A model generated the notes under the pieces. The model searched no databases. It saw nothing but the letters and a program-made list of their open reading frames with translations, and was not told where the DNA came from. A DNA stretch of 23,784 bases, taken from CAZADA01 sp964636945. Lineage in GTDB: Bacteria; Pseudomonadota; Alphaproteobacteria; Caulobacterales; Maricaulaceae. The first letter of the stretch is position 1. The number at the start of each line of letters is the position of its first letter. The stretch spans positions 1-23,784 of the forward strand of contig CAZWVH010000048.1 in assembly GCA_964636945.1 (NCBI GenBank), written 5' to 3'. Both the position numbers and the translations under genes were made by a program. Positions 8,004 through 15,436 of this stretch are shown in pieces.

Positions 8004-9563
8004 GTGGCCGATCGCACACTCAGAGTGATCTTGGGCGACCAACTCAGCCCCCACATCTCGTCACTTCACGATTGGCGCGTAGATGACGTGGTTTTGATCG
8101 CTGAGGTGCGCGATGAAGCAACCTACGCGCCGCATCATAAGAAAAAGCTGGCGTTTGTGTTCTCTGCGATGCGCCATTTCGCCGAAGAACTCAGGGGCGA
8201 GGGGCGCCACGTGCGATATGTGCGCTTGGACGACGCGAATAATGCAGGCTCCTTACGGGGCGAAACGCTGCGCGCTATTCGGGACGAAGGCCCGTTCGAC
8301 CGTGTTGTCGTCACCGAACCGGGGGAGTGGCGGCTGGCTGAAGAATTGAAAGCCTGGCCACAAGCGCTCTCTACCACAGTGGATGTGCTGGGCGATGATC
8401 GGTTTTTGTGTTCGCGCGACGCGTTCGCGGACTGGGCTGAAGGGCGCAAATCGCTGCGCATGGAATATTTCTATCGTGAGATGCGCAAATCGCACGACAT
8501 TCTGATGGACGGTGACCAGCCGGTCGGTGGTCAGTGGAATTTCGACGCCGATAATCGCAAAGCCATCGACGAGGATTACCAACCGCCCAAACGCAAACGG
8601 TTTAGACCGGACAAGACCACTGACGACGTCATTGATCTGGTTCGGTCTCGTTTCGACAATAATTTTGGCGATTTGGAAAACTTTGATTGGGCGGTGACTC
8701 GAAAGGACGCCGCGGCCGCGCTGGACCATTTCATTCAGGACTGTCTGCCCACCTTCGGTGATTATCAAGACGCCATGGCCGTGGACGAACCCTATTTGAG
8801 CCACGGTCTGATCAGCTTCTATCTCAATATCGGGTTGCTGGACCCCTTGGCGTGCTGCAGAGCGGCCGAACGGGCGTACGACACTGACAATGCCCCGCTG
8901 AACGCGGTCGAGGGTTTCATCCGGCAAATCTTGGGTTGGCGGGAGTATGTGCGCGGCATTTATTGGCTGAAAATGCCACAGTATAAGCAACTCAACGCAC
9001 TGAACGCCGATCGGCCGCTCCCCGACTTCTATTGGTCGGGCGAGACAGACATGAGGTGTCTGGCGCAGGTCGTTGGTCAAACCAAGCGCCACGCCTACGC
9101 CCATCATATCCAAAGACTCATGGTCACAGGCAATTTTGCCATGTTGGTTGGCGTAGCGCCGGAGCCCATCAACGAGTGGTACTTGGCTGTGTATGGCGAT
9201 GCATACGAGTGGGTGGAGTTGCCCAACACGCACGGCATGGCCACCTTCGCTGATGGTGGGATCATGGCGTCTAAGCCCTACGCAGCCAGTGGGGCATACA
9301 TCAATCGAATGTCGAATTATTGCGGGGCCTGTCGTTACAGAGTGACCAAGAAAAACGGGCCAGACGCATGTCCGTTCAATTATCTGTATTGGGATTTCAT
9401 CATGCGTCACGAAGACAAACTGCGATCCAATCCCCGGATTGGGCGCATTTACGGCACGCTTGACCGCATGTCGGAACAACGCAAAGAGGCTATCAAAGAT
9501 GATACGAGCCGGTTCTTGAGCCAGATCGGACTGGCCAAGCCGGCAAAGGAGAGTGCGTCGTGA
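8004..9563 (+). CDS. Iron-sulfur bacterial cryptochrome/(6-4) photolyase-type protein
   Basis: This 519-residue protein belongs to the deoxyribodipyrimidine photolyase-related family (FeS-BCP) typified by Agrobacterium PhrB and Rhodobacter CryB. Members bind FAD, a lumazine-type antenna and a [4Fe-4S] cluster, and PhrB repairs (6-4) photoproducts with light. Cys352, Cys440, Cys443 and Cys456 sit at the four cluster positions reported for PhrB (350, 438, 441, 454) with a constant offset of two. The catalytic-region histidines His367-His368 in AHHIQRLMVTGNFAM are offset the same way. The N-terminal RVILGDQLSP is the typical family start. GTG at 8004 lies 3 nt after the preceding stop. The end overlaps the SDR start by GTGA. 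The activity could be repair, light signalling or both. Confidence 0.93.
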   Translation: MADRTLRVILGDQLSPHISSLHDWRVDDVVLIAEVRDEATYAPHHKKKLAFVFSAMRHFAEELRGEGRHVRYVRLDDANNAGSLRGETLRAIRDEGPFDRVVVTEPGEWRLAEELKAWPQALSTTVDVLGDDRFLCSRDAFADWAEGRKSLRMEYFYREMRKSHDILMDGDQPVGGQWNFDADNRKAIDEDYQPPKRKRFRPDKTTDDVIDLVRSRFDNNFGDLENFDWAVTRKDAAAALDHFIQDCLPTFGDYQDAMAVDEPYLSHGLISFYLNIGLLDPLACCRAAERAYDTDNAPLNAVEGFIRQILGWREYVRGIYWLKMPQYKQLNALNADRPLPDFYWSGETDMRCLAQVVGQTKRHAYAHHIQRLMVTGNFAMLVGVAPEPINEWYLAVYGDAYEWVELPNTHGMATFADGGIMASKPYAASGAYINRMSNYCGACRYRVTKKNGPDACPFNYLYWDFIMRHEDKLRSNPRIGRIYGTLDRMSEQRKEAIKDDTSRFLSQIGLAKPAKESAS

Positions 9564-10378
9564 AGCCCAAAACCTCCAAACCGAGCGACGGCGTCGCATG
9601 GATCACTGGGGCCAGTTCCGGCATCGGCTACGCTCTGGCGGAACGACTGGCGGCGTTTGGGTGGCGTGTGGCCGCCACGGCGCGCTCAGCTCACAAACTC
9701 GAAGCGTTGAGCGAGGCCACGCACGGAAAAGTCCATGCTTTTCCCGCCGATGTGACTGATCCGCGAGCGGTAAGGTCGTGTGTCGATGACATTGAAACGG
9801 AGTTGGGCCCCATTGCGCTGGCTGTGTTGAATGCTGGTGTTTATCTTCCGGTGAAGGGTGAGGCGCCCGACTTCTCGGCGTTTAAGAAAACGTTTGAGGT
9901 CAATCTCTTGGGAACGGCGGCATGCCTGACGGCGGTCAACCCGCGTTTGTGCGCGCGGCGCAAGGGCCAGATCGCCATTGTCTCTTCGGCCACTGGATTT
10001 GGAGGCATGCCCACCGCCGCCGCTTATGGCGCATCGAAAGCTGCGCTGATCAATATGGCCGAATGCCTCAAAATTGAACTCGACCGTTGGGGCGTGAAGG
10101 TGCAGGTGATCACGCCTGGATTTGTGGAAACACCGGCCCAGGACGAAAACGAGTTTCCCAAGCCGATGATGATCACGCCCGAGCAGGCCGCTCTCTATAT
10201 TCAAAAGGGCCTCAAACGCGGGGCGTTTGAGGTCACCTTTCCCAAGGGCTTCACGGTGCCGCTCCAGTGGACCTACGCTCTGCCCAAGGACTGGTATTTG
10301 TCGTTGGTTAAACGCCAGACAAAATGGAACCGGCCTTTGCCTGACGGCGCCGTCCCCGGCGGTGACTACGGGCCTTAG
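9560..10378 (+). CDS. Short-chain dehydrogenase/reductase
   Basis: This 272-residue classical SDR has the nucleotide motif TGASSGIG at 16-23, NAG at 91-93, catalytic Ser143, Tyr156 and Lys160 (YGASK), and PGFVET after the active site. The substrate is unknown. The tail of about 70 residues after PGFVET contains an amphipathic stretch, compatible with a bulky or lipid substrate. It starts with GTG overlapping the photolyase stop (GTGA) and has AAGGAG 9 nt upstream. SDRs recur in clusters of Cfa-like, amine oxidase and DUF1365 genes, so a role in the same lipid pathway is plausible but not shown. It converges on the DUF2306-like gene with 8 nt between stops. Confidence 0.9.
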   Translation: MKPKTSKPSDGVAWITGASSGIGYALAERLAAFGWRVAATARSAHKLEALSEATHGKVHAFPADVTDPRAVRSCVDDIETELGPIALAVLNAGVYLPVKGEAPDFSAFKKTFEVNLLGTAACLTAVNPRLCARRKGQIAIVSSATGFGGMPTAAAYGASKAALINMAECLKIELDRWGVKVQVITPGFVETPAQDENEFPKPMMITPEQAALYIQKGLKRGAFEVTFPKGFTVPLQWTYALPKDWYLSLVKRQTKWNRPLPDGAVPGGDYGP

Positions 10379-10386
10379 GCGGCTGG

Positions 10387-11208
10387 TCAAAGATACGGTC
10401 CCCACATGAAGGCGACGGTTCCAAAAATGCCGATCGCCATGACGCCCGTCATCAACAAAACCGCCGACCCGACAAGGATTTTGAGACTGTTGGCCGCGCT
10501 TTGTTGAGCACGAAAGTAGAGTTCGAGCATGGCGAGCGGAATAAGGTAGCAGCCGAACACCAATGCAATGTCAGCTGGTCCCGACAGGGTCTGGTTCATG
10601 CCTCGCGGTCCCTGGTTGATCAGCACCCAAGCCATGATTCCGACGCGTAAGAACCACACGCCATTGACCACCATGAATGTGCGCATGGCCCAACGCCGAT
10701 GCGTTTCGATCTGGCGCGCCATGGCATAGCGAAGCGCCAGTCCGGCGAACAGTAGGATGAGCAGGGCGTTTACGCTGATCGCTATGGCGGACACCGACGA
10801 CAGCTGCGTTCCGCGCCCCCAGGTTAGCCACAGACCGCCAATCGCCATGAATCCGGCGATGGCGATGAAGACACGGCCGTTCCAACGATGGAATGTGCGA
10901 AATCGATTGCGGATCTGCGGGACAAGTTGCAGAAGCCCGCCGAATGTGATCACGGCGGCTAAAAGCACGTGAATGACGAACATCAGATTGCCGGCCAAAT
11001 CGCCTTCAATGTGACCGTCAATGAGCGGTTTGTCGTTCCAAGCGGCAAAGTCGCCGGCCACCGTGCGCTGTCCGTAATAGGAGACGATAAAGGCGATGAA
11101 CGCCACCTGGCCAATTGCGGCGACAACAAACCAAATTACGCCGGTGGCCTTCAAGTAAGTGCGACTCGCATTCCCGGAGCTCGGTAGTGTTTGATCAATG
11201 GTGGTCAT
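10387..11208 (-). CDS. DUF2306-like integral membrane protein
   Basis: This 273-residue protein has about seven to eight hydrophobic segments: one after the N-terminal 20 residues, a set around residues 75-175 and more near the C-terminus. Its layout and the histidine-bearing loops FRTFHRWNGR and ETHRRWAMRTF resemble the DUF2306 family, whose function is unknown. The ATG at 11208 has GGGAG 7 nt upstream. It is divergent from an AraC-type regulator with a 160-nt intergenic region containing an inverted repeat, so that regulator probably controls it. The histidines could bind haem or metal, but no canonical site is visible. Confidence 0.8.
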   Translation of the reverse strand: MTTIDQTLPSSGNASRTYLKATGVIWFVVAAIGQVAFIAFIVSYYGQRTVAGDFAAWNDKPLIDGHIEGDLAGNLMFVIHVLLAAVITFGGLLQLVPQIRNRFRTFHRWNGRVFIAIAGFMAIGGLWLTWGRGTQLSSVSAIAISVNALLILLFAGLALRYAMARQIETHRRWAMRTFMVVNGVWFLRVGIMAWVLINQGPRGMNQTLSGPADIALVFGCYLIPLAMLELYFRAQQSAANSLKILVGSAVLLMTGVMAIGIFGTVAFMWGPYL

Positions 11209-11217
11209 GCATCACTC

Positions 11218-11260
11218 CCAAACCAAAATGTTGACGCCAATCGTGCGATCAGCGGTTTGG
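11218..11260. promoter_or_regulatory. Inverted repeat between divergent DUF2306 and AraC genes
   Basis: CCAAACC at 11218-11224 is repeated in inverse as GGTTTGG at 11254-11260, centre to centre 36 nt apart. The left arm covers the ribosome site of the DUF2306-like gene. It is a candidate operator for the adjacent AraC-type protein; 7-bp arms could also arise by chance. Confidence 0.3.
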
Positions 11261-11301
11261 ATTTGATTGCTGAATGGGTGGGGAGGGTGCGTCTCGCCGT
11301 T

Positions 11302-11330
11302 TTGGAAATCGGCTAAAAATTCACTACACT
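11302..11330 (+). promoter_or_regulatory. Sigma70-like promoter of the AraC-type regulator
   Basis: TTGGAA at 11302-11307 and TACACT at 11325-11330 are 17 nt apart, close to the housekeeping consensus. They lie about 48 nt before the chosen start codon, in an AT-rich patch of the intergenic region. Confidence 0.5.
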
Positions 11331-11377
11331 TTCTCTCGGCGTTGTCACAACAGCGTAGTTAGGCGGGAGTGGACGTG

Positions 11378-12457
11378 ATGGTGGACAAAGTCATTCACCT
11401 GCCTGGCAGGCCGTTGCGCGCAGCCTGGGAACAGCATGTCGCCGCGGCTCTCACTCGATGGATGCGTCCGCCGGCAAGTCTCATGCACTTCTACTGGGTG
11501 CTGTTTGCGGTCTCGATTGGCTGCTTTGCAATCCACCGAGCGTTAGGCTCCCATCTTGGCCCGCTGGCGCCCGTGTTCGCCATTGTGGGGGTGGCGAGCT
11601 GTGGATGGTCTTGGCTGCTGGCGCGCGCGATCTTCCACCCCCAAGATGCCGCGTCGCGTTGGCCGGTTTGGATTGTGATCGGCATCTTCATGAGTGGGGC
11701 GGTTTTGATCGTGTCGGGATCGCCGGAAGCAGGGCGCGGGTTTTGGTGGCCGCTCCGGACCATGATTGTCGATGTCCATCTGCTCACCAGTTCCACCGTG
11801 TTGTTACTGGCGTTGATCGAGCCCATTCGGGGCATCGGCGCCAGCCCAACGGCTGATGAACGGCGACTTCGATTGGCGTTTGCGTGCGGCTATGGCGCGC
11901 TCTTGGCAGCTTCAGTGTTGTGGGCGCCGCAAGCCAGCGACACTGCGGCATCTATCCAGGTCGGTGATGGGGTGCAGATCGCGTGTGGCGTCTTGGCGGT
12001 TATTGCGGGGCGTGCGGCCATTTGGGCGCGCGAAGCGATCACACCGGTCAAAGATCAGGGCCGCGGGGACTCTCAAAACAAAATCGTCAAGGCGCAAGAC
12101 GATGATGACCTGGAACTTGCAGCCCAACTCAAGCACATCATTAGCCAAGAGGCTTTCTTTACAACGCACGACGTGAAGGTGGCGGATTTGGCAAAGCGCG
12201 TTGGAAAACCAGAGTACAAGGTGACCCGATGCATCACGGGCACTCTAGGCTTTCGCAATTTTAACCAATTGATCAACACCCACCGCATTGAGTGCGCCAA
12301 GCACATGTTGGCGGATCGGTCGTATGATGGTTTGTCGATTTTAGACGTGGCGCTGGAATCGGGATTTGGCTCGATCGGTCCGTTCAACCGGGCATTTAAG
12401 GACCAGATGAACATGACGCCGCGCGAATATCGCGCAGCGTCACGGTCCATCCAATAA
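11378..12457 (+). CDS. Membrane-anchored AraC-family transcriptional regulator
   Basis: This 359-residue protein has about six hydrophobic segments in its first 225 residues, followed by a charged linker (VKDQGRGDSQNK, then DDDD) and a C-terminal AraC/XylS helix-turn-helix domain. The second HTH unit is recognisable as SILDVALESGFGSIGPFNRAFK, followed by MTPREYR. The regulator is therefore likely inserted in the inner membrane with the DNA-binding domain in the cytosol, a known but less common AraC arrangement. I chose ATG at 11378, with GGGAG 8 nt upstream. A GTG at 11369 would overlap that ribosome site, and a GTG at 11375 is an alternative. Its likely target is the divergent DUF2306-like gene. 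It converges on the methyltransferase gene with 8 nt between stops. Confidence 0.88.
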   Translation: MVDKVIHLPGRPLRAAWEQHVAAALTRWMRPPASLMHFYWVLFAVSIGCFAIHRALGSHLGPLAPVFAIVGVASCGWSWLLARAIFHPQDAASRWPVWIVIGIFMSGAVLIVSGSPEAGRGFWWPLRTMIVDVHLLTSSTVLLLALIEPIRGIGASPTADERRLRLAFACGYGALLAASVLWAPQASDTAASIQVGDGVQIACGVLAVIAGRAAIWAREAITPVKDQGRGDSQNKIVKAQDDDDLELAAQLKHIISQEAFFTTHDVKVADLAKRVGKPEYKVTRCITGTLGFRNFNQLINTHRIECAKHMLADRSYDGLSILDVALESGFGSIGPFNRAFKDQMNMTPREYRAASRSIQ

Positions 12458-12465
12458 TCGAGAGC

Positions 12466-13299
12466 TTACTCCGCGGGCTTGCGGAATTTCAACGTCATCC
12501 GATCGCTTTCACCGATGGCGCGATTGGCTTCTTTTTGCGCTTCATCGTCGCCGGCAAGCCGTGGCGGCAAGCGCCAGACGCCGATCTCATAGTCGCGCTC
12601 GTCCTTCGGATTGGCGTTGATTTCGCTGGCTTCTTCGAAAACAAAACCCGCGCCTTCAAACGTGGCAATCACGTCACTCTGCTTGATATAGCCTTTTGAG
12701 CCATTCGCTTGTTCGTCCGTTGCGTCTTCGCCGGCGCGGTGCTGAAGCACAGCCACGACGCCGCCGGGCTTGAGCATATCCCAGCTGCCCTGGGCGGCCA
12801 GCTCAGCTTGGCCCTTGCGCCACATATGGTGGAGGGCGCGCGCGTGGAACACGACGTCGGCCTGACCAGCCACATCAGCGGGAATGGAATCCCACAAAAA
12901 AGCACCGTCAATCGCAGCGCCCTCTGGCAGCCAATCCGCCTCAGCCATCGCCGAAGTGAATTCCTCAACGAAATTCTCACGTTCAGGGTAGTGCAAGCCG
13001 TAATAGGCGCCGTCATCGCCAAGGTATGGCAGAAGAATCTTCGTGTAGTAGCCATTGGCGCTAGGCAGGCTTTCAATCACTGTCATGCCTGGCTCGATAC
13101 CAAAAAATGCCAAGGTCTCTTTGGGGTGGCGATACTGGTCGCGGGCGCGGTCGTCATCCCGGCGAGGATCGGCAAGCACGGCTTCCAGTGTGGTGTGATC
13201 CATCTGTGCGCTGGCAGGATCGGATTCTTCCTGCGCAAAGGCTGGCGCCATCATCAGCGTGCTGGCTGCGGCGGTGAGCAATAGGTTTCGAAGCGTCAT
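12466..13299 (-). CDS. Exported SAM-dependent methyltransferase-like protein
   Basis: This 277-residue protein has a clear signal peptide: RNLL, a hydrophobic core, then PAFA with likely cleavage after residue 22. A class I methyltransferase-like fold follows. The expected glycine motif I is altered: the strand after FFGIEPGMTVIE reads SLPSANGYYTKIL, lacking the usual GxGxG. LKPGGVVAVLQHR is the normal motif around strand 4-5, and HARALHHMW resembles the post-strand segment. This family of predicted periplasmic methyltransferases (COG4798-like) has no settled function. Since SAM is cytosolic, either export is misleading or the protein does something else. It lies 81 nt downstream of the Cfa-like gene on the same strand and may belong to that operon. 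Confidence 0.82.
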   Translation of the reverse strand: MTLRNLLLTAAASTLMMAPAFAQEESDPASAQMDHTTLEAVLADPRRDDDRARDQYRHPKETLAFFGIEPGMTVIESLPSANGYYTKILLPYLGDDGAYYGLHYPERENFVEEFTSAMAEADWLPEGAAIDGAFLWDSIPADVAGQADVVFHARALHHMWRKGQAELAAQGSWDMLKPGGVVAVLQHRAGEDATDEQANGSKGYIKQSDVIATFEGAGFVFEEASEINANPKDERDYEIGVWRLPPRLAGDDEAQKEANRAIGESDRMTLKFRKPAE

Positions 13300-13380
13300 A
13301 GCGGGAGTCCCCTGGCTAAAGTGATCAGGTTAGGCTGGGTAGATGATGCCGGATTTATCGCACATGAACGCAAATCTGTC

Positions 13381-14619
13381 CTACGTTTCACGCGATAGTG
13401 AGAATTGCCCCACGTCAATTCGACCGGTCCGAAATCCTGCTTCGCAGTAAGCGAGATAGAACAGCCATAGGCGCCGAAAACGTTCGTCAAAATTTTCATT
13501 TTGCTTGCGGATCGTTGTCCAAGCCTCGGAGAATTGCTCGGCCCAGCGGCGTAAGGTCTCGGCATAGTCTTGACCAAAGGTGCGCACCGGACCCCAGCTG
13601 AGGCCCGCAGCCTTGGTCACACTGCTCAATCTTGAAACACTGGGCAGCATGCCGCCGGGAAACACATGACGTTGGATGAAATCGACCCGCTTGCGGTAGC
13701 GATCAAACAAATCTTCGCGAATGGTGATGATTTGTAGTCCCGCGCGTCCGCCCGGTTTCAAGACATCGCGCACCTTCTGAAAAAAGGCCGGCCAGTATTC
13801 CTCGCCCACTGCCTCAAACATCTCAATGGAGGCCACATTGTCATAGGTGCCATCCACATCGCGATAGTCGCACATTCTGATGTTCACTTTGTCGGCCAGC
13901 TGGTTTTCGAACATGCGTTGCTTGGCAAAGTCATACTGTTCGCGACTGATGGTCAATCCGGTGACTTGGGCGCCGCGTTCACGCGCCGCGTACTCCGCAA
14001 AGCCGCCCCATCCTGAACCGATTTCCAAGACATGGTCGCCTTGAGACAGGCCGATGGCATTGGCCAATGTCTCGTATTTATGTGTTTGCGCGCGCTCCAG
14101 GCTCTCGCCGGGGACGTGGAACAACGCAGACGAGTACGTCATGGTGTCGTCCAGCCACTCGCGGTAAAACGCGTTCCCCAGGTCATAGTGAGAGTGGATG
14201 TTGCGCTCGGCCCCGCGGCGCGTATTCCGGTTCAACCAATGGTATACATTGTGCGCAAAACGGGTGAGCGGTCCGCCGCGGAGTTGACTGGATAAGTGAT
14301 CAAGGTTTTCCGAGAACACTGAGAGGAGCGCGGACAAATCGGGAGTGTCCCATTGCCGGTCCATGTAGGACTCGGCGAAACCCGTTACGCCTCCCGATAA
14401 AACCCGTCGCGCCACCCGCCAATCATGAACTGTAAACTGCGCCGAGCCGCCCGGTTGATCTCCACGAAACACCAAGCGCTCATTGGTGGGGGTGATCACT
14501 GTCAGCTCACCGATCCGAATTCGCAGCAAGATCCGCGCAGCCAGGCGAAACGAGAGCGGGGCGCCGGGCAATGATCCAAGCCGGTCAGGCGTCGCCAAGT
14601 CCGATTGCTCCGTGACCAT
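13381..14619 (-). CDS. Cyclopropane-fatty-acyl-phospholipid synthase family methyltransferase
   Basis: This 412-residue SAM-dependent enzyme acts on unsaturated fatty acyl chains of phospholipids. HYDLGNAFY (144-152) and VLEIGSGWGG (197-206) bind lipid and SAM, and the end carries the family motif AYCEAGFRTGRIDVGQF. I chose ATG at 14619 because GGAGG lies 7 nt upstream (14627-14631); the longer frame to 14673 has no such site and overlaps the upstream gene. By eye, two bicarbonate ligands of E. coli Cfa differ: the Cys139 position reads Ser (MTYSSALF) and the His266 position reads Ile (QIITI), while the Glu in MFEAVG is kept. This fits a Cfa-like methylase such as UfaM of Rhodobacter furan fatty acid synthesis as well as a true cyclopropane synthase. 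It follows the DUF1365 gene after 19 nt. Confidence 0.9.
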   Translation of the reverse strand: MVTEQSDLATPDRLGSLPGAPLSFRLAARILLRIRIGELTVITPTNERLVFRGDQPGGSAQFTVHDWRVARRVLSGGVTGFAESYMDRQWDTPDLSALLSVFSENLDHLSSQLRGGPLTRFAHNVYHWLNRNTRRGAERNIHSHYDLGNAFYREWLDDTMTYSSALFHVPGESLERAQTHKYETLANAIGLSQGDHVLEIGSGWGGFAEYAARERGAQVTGLTISREQYDFAKQRMFENQLADKVNIRMCDYRDVDGTYDNVASIEMFEAVGEEYWPAFFQKVRDVLKPGGRAGLQIITIREDLFDRYRKRVDFIQRHVFPGGMLPSVSRLSSVTKAAGLSWGPVRTFGQDYAETLRRWAEQFSEAWTTIRKQNENFDERFRRLWLFYLAYCEAGFRTGRIDVGQFSLSRET

Positions 14620-14638
14620 GAAACGTCCTCCGATTTGA

Positions 14639-15436
14639 CTAGGCATACATCGATTGATCCCGTGTGACACCAACGCTGATCAGGGTTGGTGGTTTCGGGC
14701 GTCGATGATATCGCGCTCCTTTCATCCAAAGTCGTAACGCTTCCCAGTGTATTCCCGCAATCGCCTTGTGCGTGGAAAAGGGCTGGCTGGCGAAGGCTGA
14801 AAGTGCGGAACGATTGTGAAGCGGCCTGGTGGTCGCGATGTGATTGGCAAAAAACGTTGGCGCATTGTCGCGTGAATAGGCGATGGATAAGGCGTAACGG
14901 TCGGTAGGCGGGCGCAAACTGAAACGATATTGCCCCTGGTCAGGGAAAAAGGGCGACACGTGGAAGATTTTGTCCACCGACTGCCGCTGTTCCTGGCCCC
15001 GGCCAGCAGGACACACATAGGCGTGAGCATCCCCAAACGTATTATGAACTTCGTAGATTGCGCCGCGAAGCTCACCGTCGGGGCCGTATCCAAACCACAT
15101 GCTGATCGGGTTGAACACATAACCTAAAACGCGCGGAAAGCAGATCAGCATGACGCGACCACCGTCCAGCGCAACGTCCGCCTGGGCAAAGGCGGCCTCC
15201 GCCCAATCGCGTAATGGCGCGTCTTCGCGTGCGCCAACGTCTCGGCGGAAAAAGCTGAAGAGATTAAAGCGTTCGATCGAGAAAAAGCGGCTTTGGCGAG
15301 CTGCCTCGTCCAATCGATCGACGTCGATCAAGATCGATAGCGTTCGATAGGAGAACCGGTGCATGAACGGCAGGGTGCGCGCGTGTGTTGTCTTGCCGAT
15401 CAGCCAGGACACCGCGGGTGCGTGTTCAGTGGTCAT
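14639..15436 (-). CDS. DUF1365 family protein
   Basis: This 265-residue protein belongs to the DUF1365 family, recognised from HRFSYRTLSILIDVDRL near the N-terminus, GYVFNPISMWFGYG in the middle, YEVHNTFG, and KIFHVSPFF followed by a beta-rich end. The family almost always sits between an amine-oxidase-like gene and a Cfa-like gene, and is thought to act in fatty-acid modification; no biochemical function is established that I can cite. I chose ATG at 15436, which overlaps the stop of the oxidase gene as ATGA. The frame remains open upstream to 15985, but that extra 183-residue part lies antisense to the oxidase frame and is arginine-rich noise. Confidence 0.92.
   Translation of the reverse strand: MTTEHAPAVSWLIGKTTHARTLPFMHRFSYRTLSILIDVDRLDEAARQSRFFSIERFNLFSFFRRDVGAREDAPLRDWAEAAFAQADVALDGGRVMLICFPRVLGYVFNPISMWFGYGPDGELRGAIYEVHNTFGDAHAYVCPAGRGQEQRQSVDKIFHVSPFFPDQGQYRFSLRPPTDRYALSIAYSRDNAPTFFANHIATTRPLHNRSALSAFASQPFSTHKAIAGIHWEALRLWMKGARYHRRPKPPTLISVGVTRDQSMYA

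Noticed and set aside
8253..9599. 448-residue minus-strand frame antisense to the FeS photolyase
   Set aside because: It is a shadow frame with no family motifs; the plus strand has all the cluster cysteines and FAD-site residues.
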